DNA from: Aestuariivivens insulae
GTDB lineage: Bacteria > Bacteroidota > Bacteroidia > Flavobacteriales > Flavobacteriaceae
Direction of reading: 5' to 3'
Length of the DNA: 64,000 nt
NCBI RefSeq assembly: GCF_022662195.1
Contig: NZ_JAKMCS010000007.1
Location: 1-64,000 of the forward strand
Shown piece by piece: positions 48,201-56,293 of the stretch. The number at the start of each line of letters is the position of its first letter. The stretch's first letter is position 1. The position numbers and the translations under genes were made by a program. The notes beneath the pieces were generated by a model. That model did not search any database. It was not told the origin of the DNA and saw nothing but the letters and a program-made list of their open reading frames with translations.

Positions 48201-48593
48201 GACGATCAAAAATCTGGGATGAAATCATTACAGGTCAATTGTCTTGAAACAGTTCTGTTTAAAGGGAATGAACAACATCGATTTTCTAAAGTTGACTTAC
48301 CTATTGAGGTACAGTTTGCCCCCATATATTCTATAGCCGATTTAGACTTTGATAAAGATGGAGATATGGATTTATTGTTATCTGGAAATATCAATAATGC
48401 AAGGCTTCGTTTTGGAAATAGTGATGCCAATTATGGTGTTTTATTGGAAAATGATGGGAAAGGAAACTTTACTTACATAAACCAACAGCATTCCGGTCTT
48501 CAGGTTAAAGGAGATGTAAGAAGTACCGTTGTGTTATCAAACTATGTCTTATTTGGTGTTAATCAGCGGCCTTTGGTAGCTTATAAATTCTGA
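45258..48593 (+). CDS. FG-GAP/VCBS repeat lipoprotein with ASPIC/UnbV domain
   Basis: This is a large lipoprotein of about 1111 residues (lipobox LLFSC, Cys22 from the ATG at 45258; a TTG at 45249 is the alternative). It carries at least a dozen calcium-binding-like loops of the form D-x-[ND]-x-D-[GD]-x-x-D (DLNGDDLED, DINGDNKLD, DYDRDGDLD, DINNDGWPD, DLDNDGDLD, DANGDGKLD and others), which mark blades of beta-propellers. An ASPIC/UnbV-like segment (GIGAKVYVYSQGNTQLIEQM, about 536-555) lies in the middle, dividing two propeller halves. Such proteins often accompany SusCD pairs in marine Bacteroidota, and their role is not established. Glycan binding at the surface is plausible. The next gene begins 5 bp after the stop. 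Confidence 0.88.
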   Translation: MLKTMNYIISTIMVCFVLLFSCQDKTVTANVVEDEPLFALLPASETGIDFNNQLTEALNTNVLMYEYFYNGGGVAIGDLNGDDLEDVYFTANMTDNKLYLNKGNLKFEDITKVSQVQGRPGPWKTGTTLVDINGDNKLDIFVCYSGKLSGKKRIPQLFINQGNNEDNIPVFKDEAIAYGITDSTFCTQAYFFDYDRDGDLDMLQLNHNPTRIGNIDDARIKSLIAQKNSQYGTRLLKNVDNKFVDVSSESGIVNSTLSYNLGASITDINNDGWPDVYIANDYLVPDYLYINNGDGTFTNNLGKSMGHTSQFSMGNDAADINNDGLTDIISLDMLPEDNRRQKLLFAPDNYEEFDMIVRSGFHRQFMRNMLQLNNGDGTFSEIGQLSGISNTDWSWGPLMADYDNDGWKDLFVTNGYLRDYTNMDFLKFMTDYLQQKGTAVYRRDLFELVQKIPASNIVNYIYKNKGDLQFENKQKDWGINQPSNSNGAAYSDLDNDGDLDLVINNINNIAFVYKNNASKENSVNFIKVKLKGTKKNTQGIGAKVYVYSQGNTQLIEQMPERGFQSSVSPTLHFGVGSSKLIDSVKVNWLSGVSQTEYNVKAGNSVVFDEKVAVEPEYKGLSSSNVVFSPIDSPVDYQHVNYSVNDFKRQPLLVNPLSFQGPFIKKSDINQDGLEDIFIGGGHDQPAQVFIQNRNGSFKSLPQPAFHEDRKSTDADALFFDANGDGKLDVYIVSGGYNQYMSNDPLLEDRLYLNDGQSNFVRVKNALPKHLVSGSCVKSNDINGDGLQDLFVGAKVVPGRYPEIPESRILINDGKGHFIDQTNALASGIENIGMVTDAVWVDLNNDKKDDLIVVGEWMPITVFVNHEGKLTNRTSDYFDKEYSGWWNTINTGDYNNDGITDIVLGNMGLNTQCKVSFKEPAELFYKDFDSNGAIDPIFCSYIQGTSYPCVSRDELLDQIPSMRTKYPDYKSYANVRFDDLFTDDQKSGMKSLQVNCLETVLFKGNEQHRFSKVDLPIEVQFAPIYSIADLDFDKDGDMDLLLSGNINNARLRFGNSDANYGVLLENDGKGNFTYINQQHSGLQVKGDVRSTVVLSNYVLFGVNQRPLVAYKF

Positions 48594-48598
48594 TAGTT

Positions 48599-49909
48599 AT
48601 GAATAAAATTGTTTATATAGCCATGTCTATGGTTTTACTTGTGAATGCTTGTAAACCAGAACTTAAAAAGGAGATGGTTTTTCATGATAGTAAAGAAATA
48701 AGAAAAGTAATTGAAGAAATGACAGATATTATGGTGCACGATGTGACCAATCCACCATTGGCGGCTCGATTTTTCTCTTATTCATGCTTGGCGGGTTATG
48801 AAGTTGTTGCAAAAAACAATAGTCGTTTTAAAAGTATGCATGGGATATTAAATGACTTTCCTGAAATGGATTTTGTACATCCAGATGGAGTATATAACTA
48901 CCAGTTAAGTGCATTGCTAGCTATTATTAAAACAGCTAAAAAACTACAGCCATCAGGCTTGCAATTGGAAGAATTGGAAAATAGAATAATTGATTCCTGT
49001 AATGTTGCTGGACTTAGTCAAGAAATTGTTGACAACTCAAGAATTTATGCAGATCGAGTGAGTAGTGAGATGTTGAAGTATGCCAAGGACGATAAATATG
49101 TTGAAATAAGCAACTATCCTCGTTATGAGCCTTCTAAAAAACCAGGCTCTTGGTATCCGACACCTCCGGCTTTCATTGCAGCTATAGAACCCTATTTTAA
49201 TAAAGTACGCCCTTTCACATTGGATTCGGCAAGCCAGTTTAAACCAAAACCTCCAGTACCTTTCTCTACAGATCCTAAATCTCACTTTTATGAAATGATG
49301 ATGAAAAATTACAATGATGTTCTTACGGAGGAGAGTGCTGCTATTGCTTCTTTTTGGGACTGTAACCCTTTTGCTGTAGATAATATTGGTCACTTAATGT
49401 CTGCTGTAAAGAAAATTTCACCTGGAGCCCATTGGCTCGGAATTGCGGGTATAGCTTGTGAAAAGGATGGTAAAGGATTTGATGAGTCAATGGAAATACA
49501 CGCCGTAGTTTCTGTTGGTCTAATGGATGCTTTTATGTCTTGTTGGGATGAAAAATATAGAAGTGATCGAATTAGGCCAGAGACAGCCATTAGAAACCAA
49601 ATAGATCCCCATTGGCAACCTTTATTGCAGACCCCGCCGTTTCCAGAATACACTAGTGGTCACTCGGTAATTTCAGCGGCTAGTGCAAAAATACTAACTC
49701 ACTATTTTGGTGACGAGTTTGAATTTGATGATACAACGGAAGTGCCATATGGACTTCCTGTAAGAAGTTTTGCCTCTTTTGAACAGGCTAGTAAAGAAGC
49801 TGCCATTTCACGCTTTTATGGAGGAATTCATTATATGGATGCCATTGAAAATGGAGTAGACCAAGGAAAACTTGTTGCCGATTGGGTACTCGATAAAATT
49901 TATAATTAA
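48599..49909 (+). CDS. Vanadium-dependent haloperoxidase-like protein (PAP2 superfamily), lipoprotein
   Basis: This is a predicted lipoprotein of 436 residues (Cys18 in LLVNAC). The vanadate/phosphate-binding triad of the haloperoxidase and PAP2 superfamily is complete: K319-x6-R326-P327 in KYRSDRIRP, S353-G354-H355 in YTSGHSV, and S404-R405-x5-H411 in SRFYGGIHY. The motif has threonine where most have proline (PSGH). Sequence alone does not separate haloperoxidases from acid phosphatases. In the family the fold binds vanadate and oxidises halide, or hydrolyses phosphate esters. It is coupled to the FG-GAP gene (5 bp) and downstream of a SusCD pair, so a surface or periplasmic role linked to glycan use is likely but unproven. 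Confidence 0.85.
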   Translation: MNKIVYIAMSMVLLVNACKPELKKEMVFHDSKEIRKVIEEMTDIMVHDVTNPPLAARFFSYSCLAGYEVVAKNNSRFKSMHGILNDFPEMDFVHPDGVYNYQLSALLAIIKTAKKLQPSGLQLEELENRIIDSCNVAGLSQEIVDNSRIYADRVSSEMLKYAKDDKYVEISNYPRYEPSKKPGSWYPTPPAFIAAIEPYFNKVRPFTLDSASQFKPKPPVPFSTDPKSHFYEMMMKNYNDVLTEESAAIASFWDCNPFAVDNIGHLMSAVKKISPGAHWLGIAGIACEKDGKGFDESMEIHAVVSVGLMDAFMSCWDEKYRSDRIRPETAIRNQIDPHWQPLLQTPPFPEYTSGHSVISAASAKILTHYFGDEFEFDDTTEVPYGLPVRSFASFEQASKEAAISRFYGGIHYMDAIENGVDQGKLVADWVLDKIYN

Positions 49910-50229
49910 TGCCGATCTCGAATAAACACAAAGTTTTTAGTAGTATATGCTTTTGGTATTTAGTATACTGAATAATTTAAAACTTTTAGCAAAGTACTCC
50001 GTTAACTTAAATCCTATAATTGTTTGCAACTTCTGGCCGAAAAACCCTTGTATTAAAGGTAAAACGATTAATTATGATCGAATTGACCTGTTTAAAAAGG
50101 AATTCGCTTATTCTTGGTTTCATAAGCGCAAGGTTTAAGTGTTTTTGTACATGTTTACACTAATTTGATTCATGTTTTTGATTAGAATAACGGGTATTTT
50201 TACACAATACTCTAAACTAATTAACGACT
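49910..50229. other. Intergenic region before the Asp-box propeller gene
   Basis: One frame of 63 codons at 49947-50138 has no recognisable features and is probably not a gene. The region likely contains the promoter for the operon starting at 50230. No canonical promoter pair or hairpin could be fixed. Confidence 0.35.
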
Positions 50230-53200
50230 ATGAAAAAAAAAATACGTTTAGACGGACTTTTCGCTTTACTTGTTATTTCTACATTAATTTTTCTTTCCAG
50301 AAATAAGCCTCTAGAAAATACTGAAGAATATTGTTATGAGTATCATGAAGGTTATGAAGAGGAAAGCCCAGAAGAAATAGCCTATGAAATGGCCATGGAT
50401 GGTGAATCACTTCCCAAACCATTTGATTTTTTAAAGCTTAATGGTGAGAACTTGGATAATTATGACAATTGGGTTGCGGATGTAACTAGGTCAGGATTTC
50501 AATTTAGTACAACAAAAGATTTCTCATCTTATTTTGAATCTGCCAAAAATAATATGGAAATGCCTATACAGGATAAGTATTTCTATGCTAATAATACGCT
50601 ATCAGGAACTTGGGATCAGAAATACCTGCACATGATCTCTACCACAGCGCCTGGATATAATGAGGGTGGGTTCAGGACAGATGGTTCATTATATGATCCA
50701 GTGAATGACGAAATGTACATTGTATCCTTTGCTGGACATATTTATAAAATAGATGAAAATGCGCCTGTAAAATGGTCACTTAGAAATCAAAGTAAAAGTT
50801 TTGAAGGAGATAAATTCAATGGAGTTAACTTACCAGATGGCTCTTTTAGGCTTCTAAATCAAAAAACGACTGGAGGTATGGAGTTTTCAGATGATGAAGG
50901 TAGAACTTGGATGGAGGCCAATGGTGCCTTTTTCGAGGGAAGCGCAAACTACACTACAGTAGTTACCAAAAAGGGTACAGATAAACGGATTGTTGCTCAT
51001 GGCGCAAGAAGGAATGTCTCAGATGGAAATGCTTGGTACGATTATGTTTATATCTCTACAGATTATGGATTAAATTATTCTACATCCACATTAAATTTTA
51101 AAAGTGATGTATTTGATGTTGAAATATTAAAGCCTCATGGCAGTAAGGATGTGTACCTTTTTTCAAGACGTAAAAGCAATTCAAAATTATATGTTTATAA
51201 AATGGGAGAATCTGATGATGATTTTTCATTAATCTTCGAGCCAACGGTCGTATTGGAGAAGTTGGATTCTGTGAAAGGAACAACCGTTGCGGGTACTACA
51301 CATTTTTATATAAGCTATGATAATACAGTTATTTTCTATTCAGGTAATGAGGGAGCTACATGGTCGCAAAGCGTCACAGCCAGTGATACAGGAAGAAATA
51401 TTTCAGAAGTTCACCCAACGCAACCAAATATAGTTTTTAAGGGATTTGTAGAATTATGGATTTCTACAGATTACGGAGTAAACTGGACTAGAAATCAGCA
51501 TGTTCTTAGTAACAATGATATCTACGTTTGGGATTTGCAACATTTTAAAACATTTGATAAAGAGGAAGGTGGTTTTTTAACAATATCTGGATACGATTTT
51601 GGTACCTATTATTCAACCACACCTGAAGATTGGAATTCTTGGGTGAGCGTTAGTAGAGGCAATCCAACAATCATGTGCTACGATGCTGAAACTAGTGAAA
51701 AATATGATTTAGTATATACAGCTAATCAGGACAGAGGTTCCCAAAGTTTTTCTGGAGTTAATGGTTATAATAAAAGTCTACCTCTAATAGCCTCGAGGGA
51801 AGCGAATACCGACGTTCTAAGAGTCACCGTAGCTAATGGAGGTGAATCTGCGTGGTATTGGTATTATTATGGGGCAATAGGTCGAAGCTCAGTGGTTAAT
51901 GGTGGCAATTTTAAGACTGTCGTGTCTCAAGGAGGCCTTTATTCTAACTGGGCGGCTACTAGTATGGTACCTTCACCTAATGAAAATGAGGACGCAGTTT
52001 ATATTCCATGGGGAAACCAGTTACATAAAATTAGTTATGACGGTAGTACCGTTTCAAGAAGTTTGCATTCACATGTTTTTAATGAAGGCACTAGTAGTTT
52101 TGGCTATTCAGAAATAAACAAAAATCGTTGGTATGTGGGACTAAAATCTGGAAAATTCATGTACTCAACTGATGGAGGAAGCTCATTTGTGGCGTCCAGT
52201 TACAACGGTGTTTGGCCACAGGAGGAAAGTTCACATAGAAAAAGGCGCCAAGTCATTGCAACAAGTCCGGTAGACGAGGCTACTGTCTATTATGCGGGTA
52301 AAGGCAATATTTTTTTGATATCAATTGATGGTGGAAAAACTTTTACTAATCACAATACGGGACTGAATGTTGATCGCATATCAGAAATGGATGTGTCTCC
52401 CAACGGTCAATATATTTTTGCGGCTTGCGAATTTGACGGTGCATGGGTTTATTCGGTACAACAGGATCGTTGGTTTAAAATGGGTGGCATTGATGTTCCA
52501 GATGCTGTAGGCTATACAGATGTACAGTTTATTGAATCTGAAAATGCAGTTCGTTTTGCTACCTATGGTAGTGGCGTTTTAGATTTTATTTTAGATCAAG
52601 ACTTCTCAGAATTATTTATAGCGGCTGATAACTTTACCATAGAGACTATAGATGAGACTTGTCAAGGTAAAAATGGACAGATAAAAATTAATACAAAATT
52701 TAAACACAATTATGTAGTTAGCATTGCAGGGACAGAATACAGTTTTAATGAACTTTTAAATATTCCTAATTTAGAGCCAGGTGCATATGGTATCTGTATT
52801 GGTGTAAAAGATTGGGATTACCAATACTGCGTAAATCTTAAGGTGGAAGCTTCCGATTTGCTCTCTGGAAAAATAGGTCCTGTTAAGTCAGGAAAAGTAG
52901 CTGTAAATATAAAATCTGGTACTGCGCCCTATAAAGTTTTTGTCAATAATATTCAAATATTTGAAACTTCTGAAAAATCATTCAATATACCTGTTAATGA
53001 TGGTGATATTATTAATGTGGAGGCCAAAGCCACCTGTGAAGGTAAATTGACTGAAGTTATTGGGGGCAATAGTCTTAAAGCCTATCCGAATCCTGTTATA
53101 GATCAATTTGAGTTGAGTATTCCTGAAATTACAAAAGCTGATGTCAATTTAGAATTGTATTCCATAAGCTCTGGCTTAATCGCGAAAAAGCAGTATACTG

Positions 53201-53307
53201 TTTTCGGAGGCAAGGTTATGATTGACATGCAGGAGTATGCACCAGGAATTTATATTGTAAGATTAGATTCAGATACGCCAAAAGCCTTAAAAATTGTAAA
53301 GCAATAA
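50230..53307 (+). CDS. Asp-box (BNR) beta-propeller protein with type IX secretion sorting domain
   Basis: This is a secreted protein of 1025 residues. An N-terminal hydrophobic segment (about 9-22) serves as signal. Asp-box motifs S-x-D-x-G-x-[TSN]-[WFY] recur: FSDDEGRTW, ISTDYGLNY, YSGNEGATW, ISTDYGVNW, YSTDGGSSF and ISIDGGKTF, spread over about residues 215-710. This marks a sialidase/sortilin-like propeller. Two beta domains follow, the second with TCEGKL. The last 75 residues (SLKAYPNPVIDQFELSIPE to LKIVKQ) are a type A sorting domain, so the protein crosses the outer membrane by the type IX system. No catalytic residues of sialidases or GH74 can be assigned. Glycan binding or cleavage is possible. 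Confidence 0.8.
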   Translation: MKKKIRLDGLFALLVISTLIFLSRNKPLENTEEYCYEYHEGYEEESPEEIAYEMAMDGESLPKPFDFLKLNGENLDNYDNWVADVTRSGFQFSTTKDFSSYFESAKNNMEMPIQDKYFYANNTLSGTWDQKYLHMISTTAPGYNEGGFRTDGSLYDPVNDEMYIVSFAGHIYKIDENAPVKWSLRNQSKSFEGDKFNGVNLPDGSFRLLNQKTTGGMEFSDDEGRTWMEANGAFFEGSANYTTVVTKKGTDKRIVAHGARRNVSDGNAWYDYVYISTDYGLNYSTSTLNFKSDVFDVEILKPHGSKDVYLFSRRKSNSKLYVYKMGESDDDFSLIFEPTVVLEKLDSVKGTTVAGTTHFYISYDNTVIFYSGNEGATWSQSVTASDTGRNISEVHPTQPNIVFKGFVELWISTDYGVNWTRNQHVLSNNDIYVWDLQHFKTFDKEEGGFLTISGYDFGTYYSTTPEDWNSWVSVSRGNPTIMCYDAETSEKYDLVYTANQDRGSQSFSGVNGYNKSLPLIASREANTDVLRVTVANGGESAWYWYYYGAIGRSSVVNGGNFKTVVSQGGLYSNWAATSMVPSPNENEDAVYIPWGNQLHKISYDGSTVSRSLHSHVFNEGTSSFGYSEINKNRWYVGLKSGKFMYSTDGGSSFVASSYNGVWPQEESSHRKRRQVIATSPVDEATVYYAGKGNIFLISIDGGKTFTNHNTGLNVDRISEMDVSPNGQYIFAACEFDGAWVYSVQQDRWFKMGGIDVPDAVGYTDVQFIESENAVRFATYGSGVLDFILDQDFSELFIAADNFTIETIDETCQGKNGQIKINTKFKHNYVVSIAGTEYSFNELLNIPNLEPGAYGICIGVKDWDYQYCVNLKVEASDLLSGKIGPVKSGKVAVNIKSGTAPYKVFVNNIQIFETSEKSFNIPVNDGDIINVEAKATCEGKLTEVIGGNSLKAYPNPVIDQFELSIPEITKADVNLELYSISSGLIAKKQYTVFGGKVMIDMQEYAPGIYIVRLDSDTPKALKIVKQ

Positions 53308-53317
53308 AAGAATTATC

Positions 53318-54022
53318 ATGAAAAAATCCCTAAATATATTAGTATTATTAGCTCTAGCTAGTTTTTCTTGTTCCTCTGGAAGTGATGATCCTGCAGGAGA
53401 TGATGGAAACACGAATAGTAAGCCTTCTGCACCAGTTTTAGTGTTTCCTTCTCAAAATCAATTATGTACAACCAATGTTTTAAATTTTGAATGGCAGGCT
53501 TCTACAAATCAAGACGGTAGTTCTGTGATCTATAAATTAGAGATAGCGAAGGATAATCAATTTACTAATAAAGTAGTTGATGAAGTGCTAACTGGTTTAT
53601 CGAAAATAGTAACCTTAGAAAAAGGTCTTGCTTATTATTGGAGAGTTAGGGCCAGAAGTACAAAAAGTGTTGAGAGTGATTATTCATCTGTAGCACAATT
53701 TTATACAGAAGAGGTGCCAAATAGTAATCATTTGCCTTTTGCACCATCGCTGATTTCACCCTTTCTAGGTCAAAAATTAGAAGTAGGAACGGCAACTGTT
53801 AAACTGGAATGGACAGGTGCTGACGTCGATAATGACCCATTAACTTATGATGTTTATTTTGGCAAGGATAAGAATGCCCTAAATTTAGTAGTAGATAATA
53901 CATCTGCTAAAACTTTTGAAGTTAATTTAGATTCTTCTGATGCTACCTATTATTGGAAAGTTGTAGTAAAGGATGATAAAGGAGCTTCTGTAACAGGACC
54001 TACTTGGTATTTTAGACTTTAA
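53318..54022 (+). CDS. FN3-like two-domain lipoprotein
   Basis: This is a lipoprotein of 234 residues (lipobox SFSC, Cys18) with an acidic Ser/Asp/Gly linker (SSGSDDPAGDDG) typical of surface-exported lipoproteins. Two fibronectin-III-like domains follow (about 36-132 and 137-234), each ending in a YYWRV or YYWKV strand. Such modules bind or space other proteins at the surface and carry no catalytic residues. It lies 10 bp after the propeller gene and 40 bp before the GH16 gene, suggesting a shared surface complex. No specific ligand is evident. Confidence 0.75.
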   Translation: MKKSLNILVLLALASFSCSSGSDDPAGDDGNTNSKPSAPVLVFPSQNQLCTTNVLNFEWQASTNQDGSSVIYKLEIAKDNQFTNKVVDEVLTGLSKIVTLEKGLAYYWRVRARSTKSVESDYSSVAQFYTEEVPNSNHLPFAPSLISPFLGQKLEVGTATVKLEWTGADVDNDPLTYDVYFGKDKNALNLVVDNTSAKTFEVNLDSSDATYYWKVVVKDDKGASVTGPTWYFRL

Positions 54023-54062
54023 TCAATTTAAAATTTCAACTAAATTAAAAGCTAATATAAAA

Positions 54063-54935
54063 ATGAAAATTAACAAAATGATTGGAAGGTTGTTCTTTAC
54101 ATTACTGTGTTATGTACTAGTTATGTTTAATTCTTGTTCAACCGATGGTAAAACCTCCCCAGATGATGAAAAATTTGATGACAGTGATAATCCAACCACA
54201 TTTGCTAAACCAGTTTTAAATTCCATAAACACCAGTGATTGGACCTTAATGTTTGAAGATAACTTCGATCAGTTTGAATCTACAAAGTGGACTAAGAATA
54301 ATTCAACTAACAGCAGAGCGGCAAGACCAGGGATTGGAATTAATCAATGGTTTTGGAAACCAGAGAATGTCTCTTACAGCAATGGTAATTTAGTTCTTAA
54401 AAGTGAGAAAGTTGCAAACGATGTGTTGCATTGTGGTGGTGTTTTTTCTAATAATTTATTTGAATTTAAATACGGATACATTGAGGCCAAGATTGATATT
54501 GCAGAAACCATGTTTGGAACGCACACAGCGCTATGGTTGCAAGGTGATAATATGGGTAATGTAGATGGTACAGGAAATGATGGTGCGGAGATTGATGTTT
54601 TTGAATCTGCTTGGGTTGATGATTTCACTAAAAGTGTGGTCCATATCGATGGTTATGCGGCATCTCATAAAGCTAATACTAAGAAATATGATACACCGGG
54701 TATTCACTCCGGATATCATACTTATGGGTTGCTATGGAATAAAGACATGCTAGAAATATATTATGATGGAGAGCTTAAAACTCGATACCAAGGCATTTGG
54801 GTGCCTCAGGTAGAAGAGTTTTTGTGGCTATCAACTGGGGCAAGTTTTGGAGGTACGGCAGATTTTACTTCTAGGGATGTTGGGGATTATACCGAAGCCA
54901 AGGTAGATTATATTAGAGTTTGGAAAATGAATTAG
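54063..54935 (+). CDS. GH16 endo-glycanase, surface lipoprotein
   Basis: This is a retaining endo-beta-glycanase of 290 residues with a beta-jelly-roll fold. The lipobox FNSC gives Cys25. The catalytic motif ExDxxE is complete as E176-I-D178-V-F-E181. This bulged form, shared by laminarinases, agarases, porphyranases and galactanases, separates it from lichenase-type ExDxE. Aromatic residues (NQWFWKPENV, 94-103, and TALWLQGDN) line the cleft. Substrate cannot be read, but with sulfatases and GH30 nearby, a beta-1,3 or beta-1,4 galactan backbone is a reasonable guess. The mature N-terminus repeats the motif seen in two lipoproteins of the first operon. Confidence 0.92.
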   Translation: MKINKMIGRLFFTLLCYVLVMFNSCSTDGKTSPDDEKFDDSDNPTTFAKPVLNSINTSDWTLMFEDNFDQFESTKWTKNNSTNSRAARPGIGINQWFWKPENVSYSNGNLVLKSEKVANDVLHCGGVFSNNLFEFKYGYIEAKIDIAETMFGTHTALWLQGDNMGNVDGTGNDGAEIDVFESAWVDDFTKSVVHIDGYAASHKANTKKYDTPGIHSGYHTYGLLWNKDMLEIYYDGELKTRYQGIWVPQVEEFLWLSTGASFGGTADFTSRDVGDYTEAKVDYIRVWKMN

Positions 54936-55203
54936 TCTGTTGTCAAAAGCACTAATTGATTGATGTTTTTTAATAAAGATAGGTGCTTTAAAATCTCATG
55001 GGTTTAATAAGTATTTCCGTTTATGTTTTCTTTAGAAGTCTAATAAAAAGTTTAATGGATTTATTTTATTGAAGTATAGTTCTTTGTGCAAAGTGGTTTT
55101 ATTTATTCAATAAAGTAATATTATCTATGTATAAATAAATTTGGTCCATTAATATAAGGTTTATACAAACTAATTTTAGAGGTGTAAATTACTAACTAAA
55201 ATT

Positions 55204-56067
55204 ATGGACATTATGAAAAAAATTACTTTATTGAATTTACTACTTTTCCTTTGTACTTTTTATGGATTTGGACAGACCATGGTGGATGATTTTGAGTCTG
55301 GATCTGGGGGATTGCTTTCGAATGCTGGAAATATCTCAAGTACAGTGGTGACTAATCCGAACCCATCTGGAATAAACACAACTGCTAATTGTTTGGAGCT
55401 TAAGAGAACTTCGGGAACACAGTGGTGGATATTGGCCGGCATTAATGTAGACCCGGATTTAGCAATTTCGAATGCAGAAACTAAATACTTAAGTATGATG
55501 GTGTACTACCCTGCTCAACCAGATTTGGGGTGTCGTTTTGCAGGACCTGATGATAATACAAATGGTGCTGGTGGGTCAGAAGTTAGAGCTTTAAACACTT
55601 ACAAACAACCATTTAACACGTGGCAGGAAATTGTTTTTGAGATTAAAGATAACACAGCTGCAACTTCATTCAATTATGGTACTTTGTATAGAATAGATTT
55701 TCATCCTGATATGGGATTTCAAAATGATCCTGTAGGACAAGTGTTAAGTGATCCAACAATAGCTGGGTATATCGATCAAATCCAAATTTTGGATTCTAAT
55801 CCTTTATTGAGTACTTCAGATTTTGAAATAAATAATGATATATCATTATATCCAAATCCAACGCAATCAGAATTTACTATTAAGGCCAATAATAGAACAA
55901 AAATTTCTAGTGTTTCGATATTTAATACCCTAGGAACCAAAATCGATGATGTCATAAGTCTATCAGAAAACAAATATGACATTAGCCATTTGTCTTCAGG
56001 TTTATATTTGGTTAAAGTTTTTGGTAATGATGGAACAGCAACGACTATGAAGTTGTTGAAAAATTAG
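55204..56067 (+). CDS. Type IX-sorted protein with probable carbohydrate-binding jelly roll
   Basis: This is a secreted protein of 287 residues. The signal peptide (about 1-24 from ATG 55204, ending FGFGQ) is followed by a beta-rich domain of about 170 residues beginning MVDDFESGSGGL. Such DDFE-starting modules in Bacteroidota are often carbohydrate-binding jelly rolls. Here NTWQEIVFEIKD and IDFHPDMGF resemble that group. The C-terminal 75 residues (ISLYPNPTQSEFTIKANN to MKLLKN) form a type A sorting domain. The protein is thus probably anchored at the surface as a binding protein. A second start at 55213 (MKK) is equally good. Confidence 0.75.
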   Translation: MDIMKKITLLNLLLFLCTFYGFGQTMVDDFESGSGGLLSNAGNISSTVVTNPNPSGINTTANCLELKRTSGTQWWILAGINVDPDLAISNAETKYLSMMVYYPAQPDLGCRFAGPDDNTNGAGGSEVRALNTYKQPFNTWQEIVFEIKDNTAATSFNYGTLYRIDFHPDMGFQNDPVGQVLSDPTIAGYIDQIQILDSNPLLSTSDFEINNDISLYPNPTQSEFTIKANNRTKISSVSIFNTLGTKIDDVISLSENKYDISHLSSGLYLVKVFGNDGTATTMKLLKN

Positions 56068-56111
56068 GTTTAATTAATTTAAAATTTTATCATCATCCTA
56101 TAAGACGGTAC

Positions 56112-56293
56112 AACTCTTAATTTTTAATCTTCTAAGCGATTTTGCAAATTTTTACTTCGCCGTGAGGGATTAAGAGTTTTACTTAGAAGAAGGTTTGGAC
56201 ATGTCCATTTCCATTGCTCCTGTTGCATTTAAGCTGTGTCGTGAGCTTGAATAGACATTCTTCATGACACAATTGGGGATGGACATGTCCAAA
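56112..56293. repeat. Cluster of nested and interleaved inverted repeats
   Basis: Four inverted pairs lie within 182 bp. AACTCTTAAT (56112-56121) pairs with ATTAAGAGTT (56169-56178). TCTTCTAAG (56128-56136) pairs with CTTAGAAGA (56182-56190), interleaved with the first. TTTGGACATGTCCAT (56194-56208) pairs with ATGGACATGTCCAAA (56279-56293), each half itself containing the palindrome TGGACATGTCCA. Inside that, TGTGTCGTGA (56235-56244) pairs with TCATGACACA (56262-56271) at nine of ten bases. This is far more pairing than the flanking AT-rich DNA shows. It could be a structured RNA, a small non-autonomous element or a protein-binding region. Confidence 0.75.

Noticed and set aside
49037-49393. 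Minus-strand frame of 118 codons
   Set aside because: It is antisense to the haloperoxidase-like gene and has no family features.
49947-50138. Plus-strand frame of 63 codons between operons
   Set aside because: No signal peptide, domain or conserved-looking composition; likely chance.
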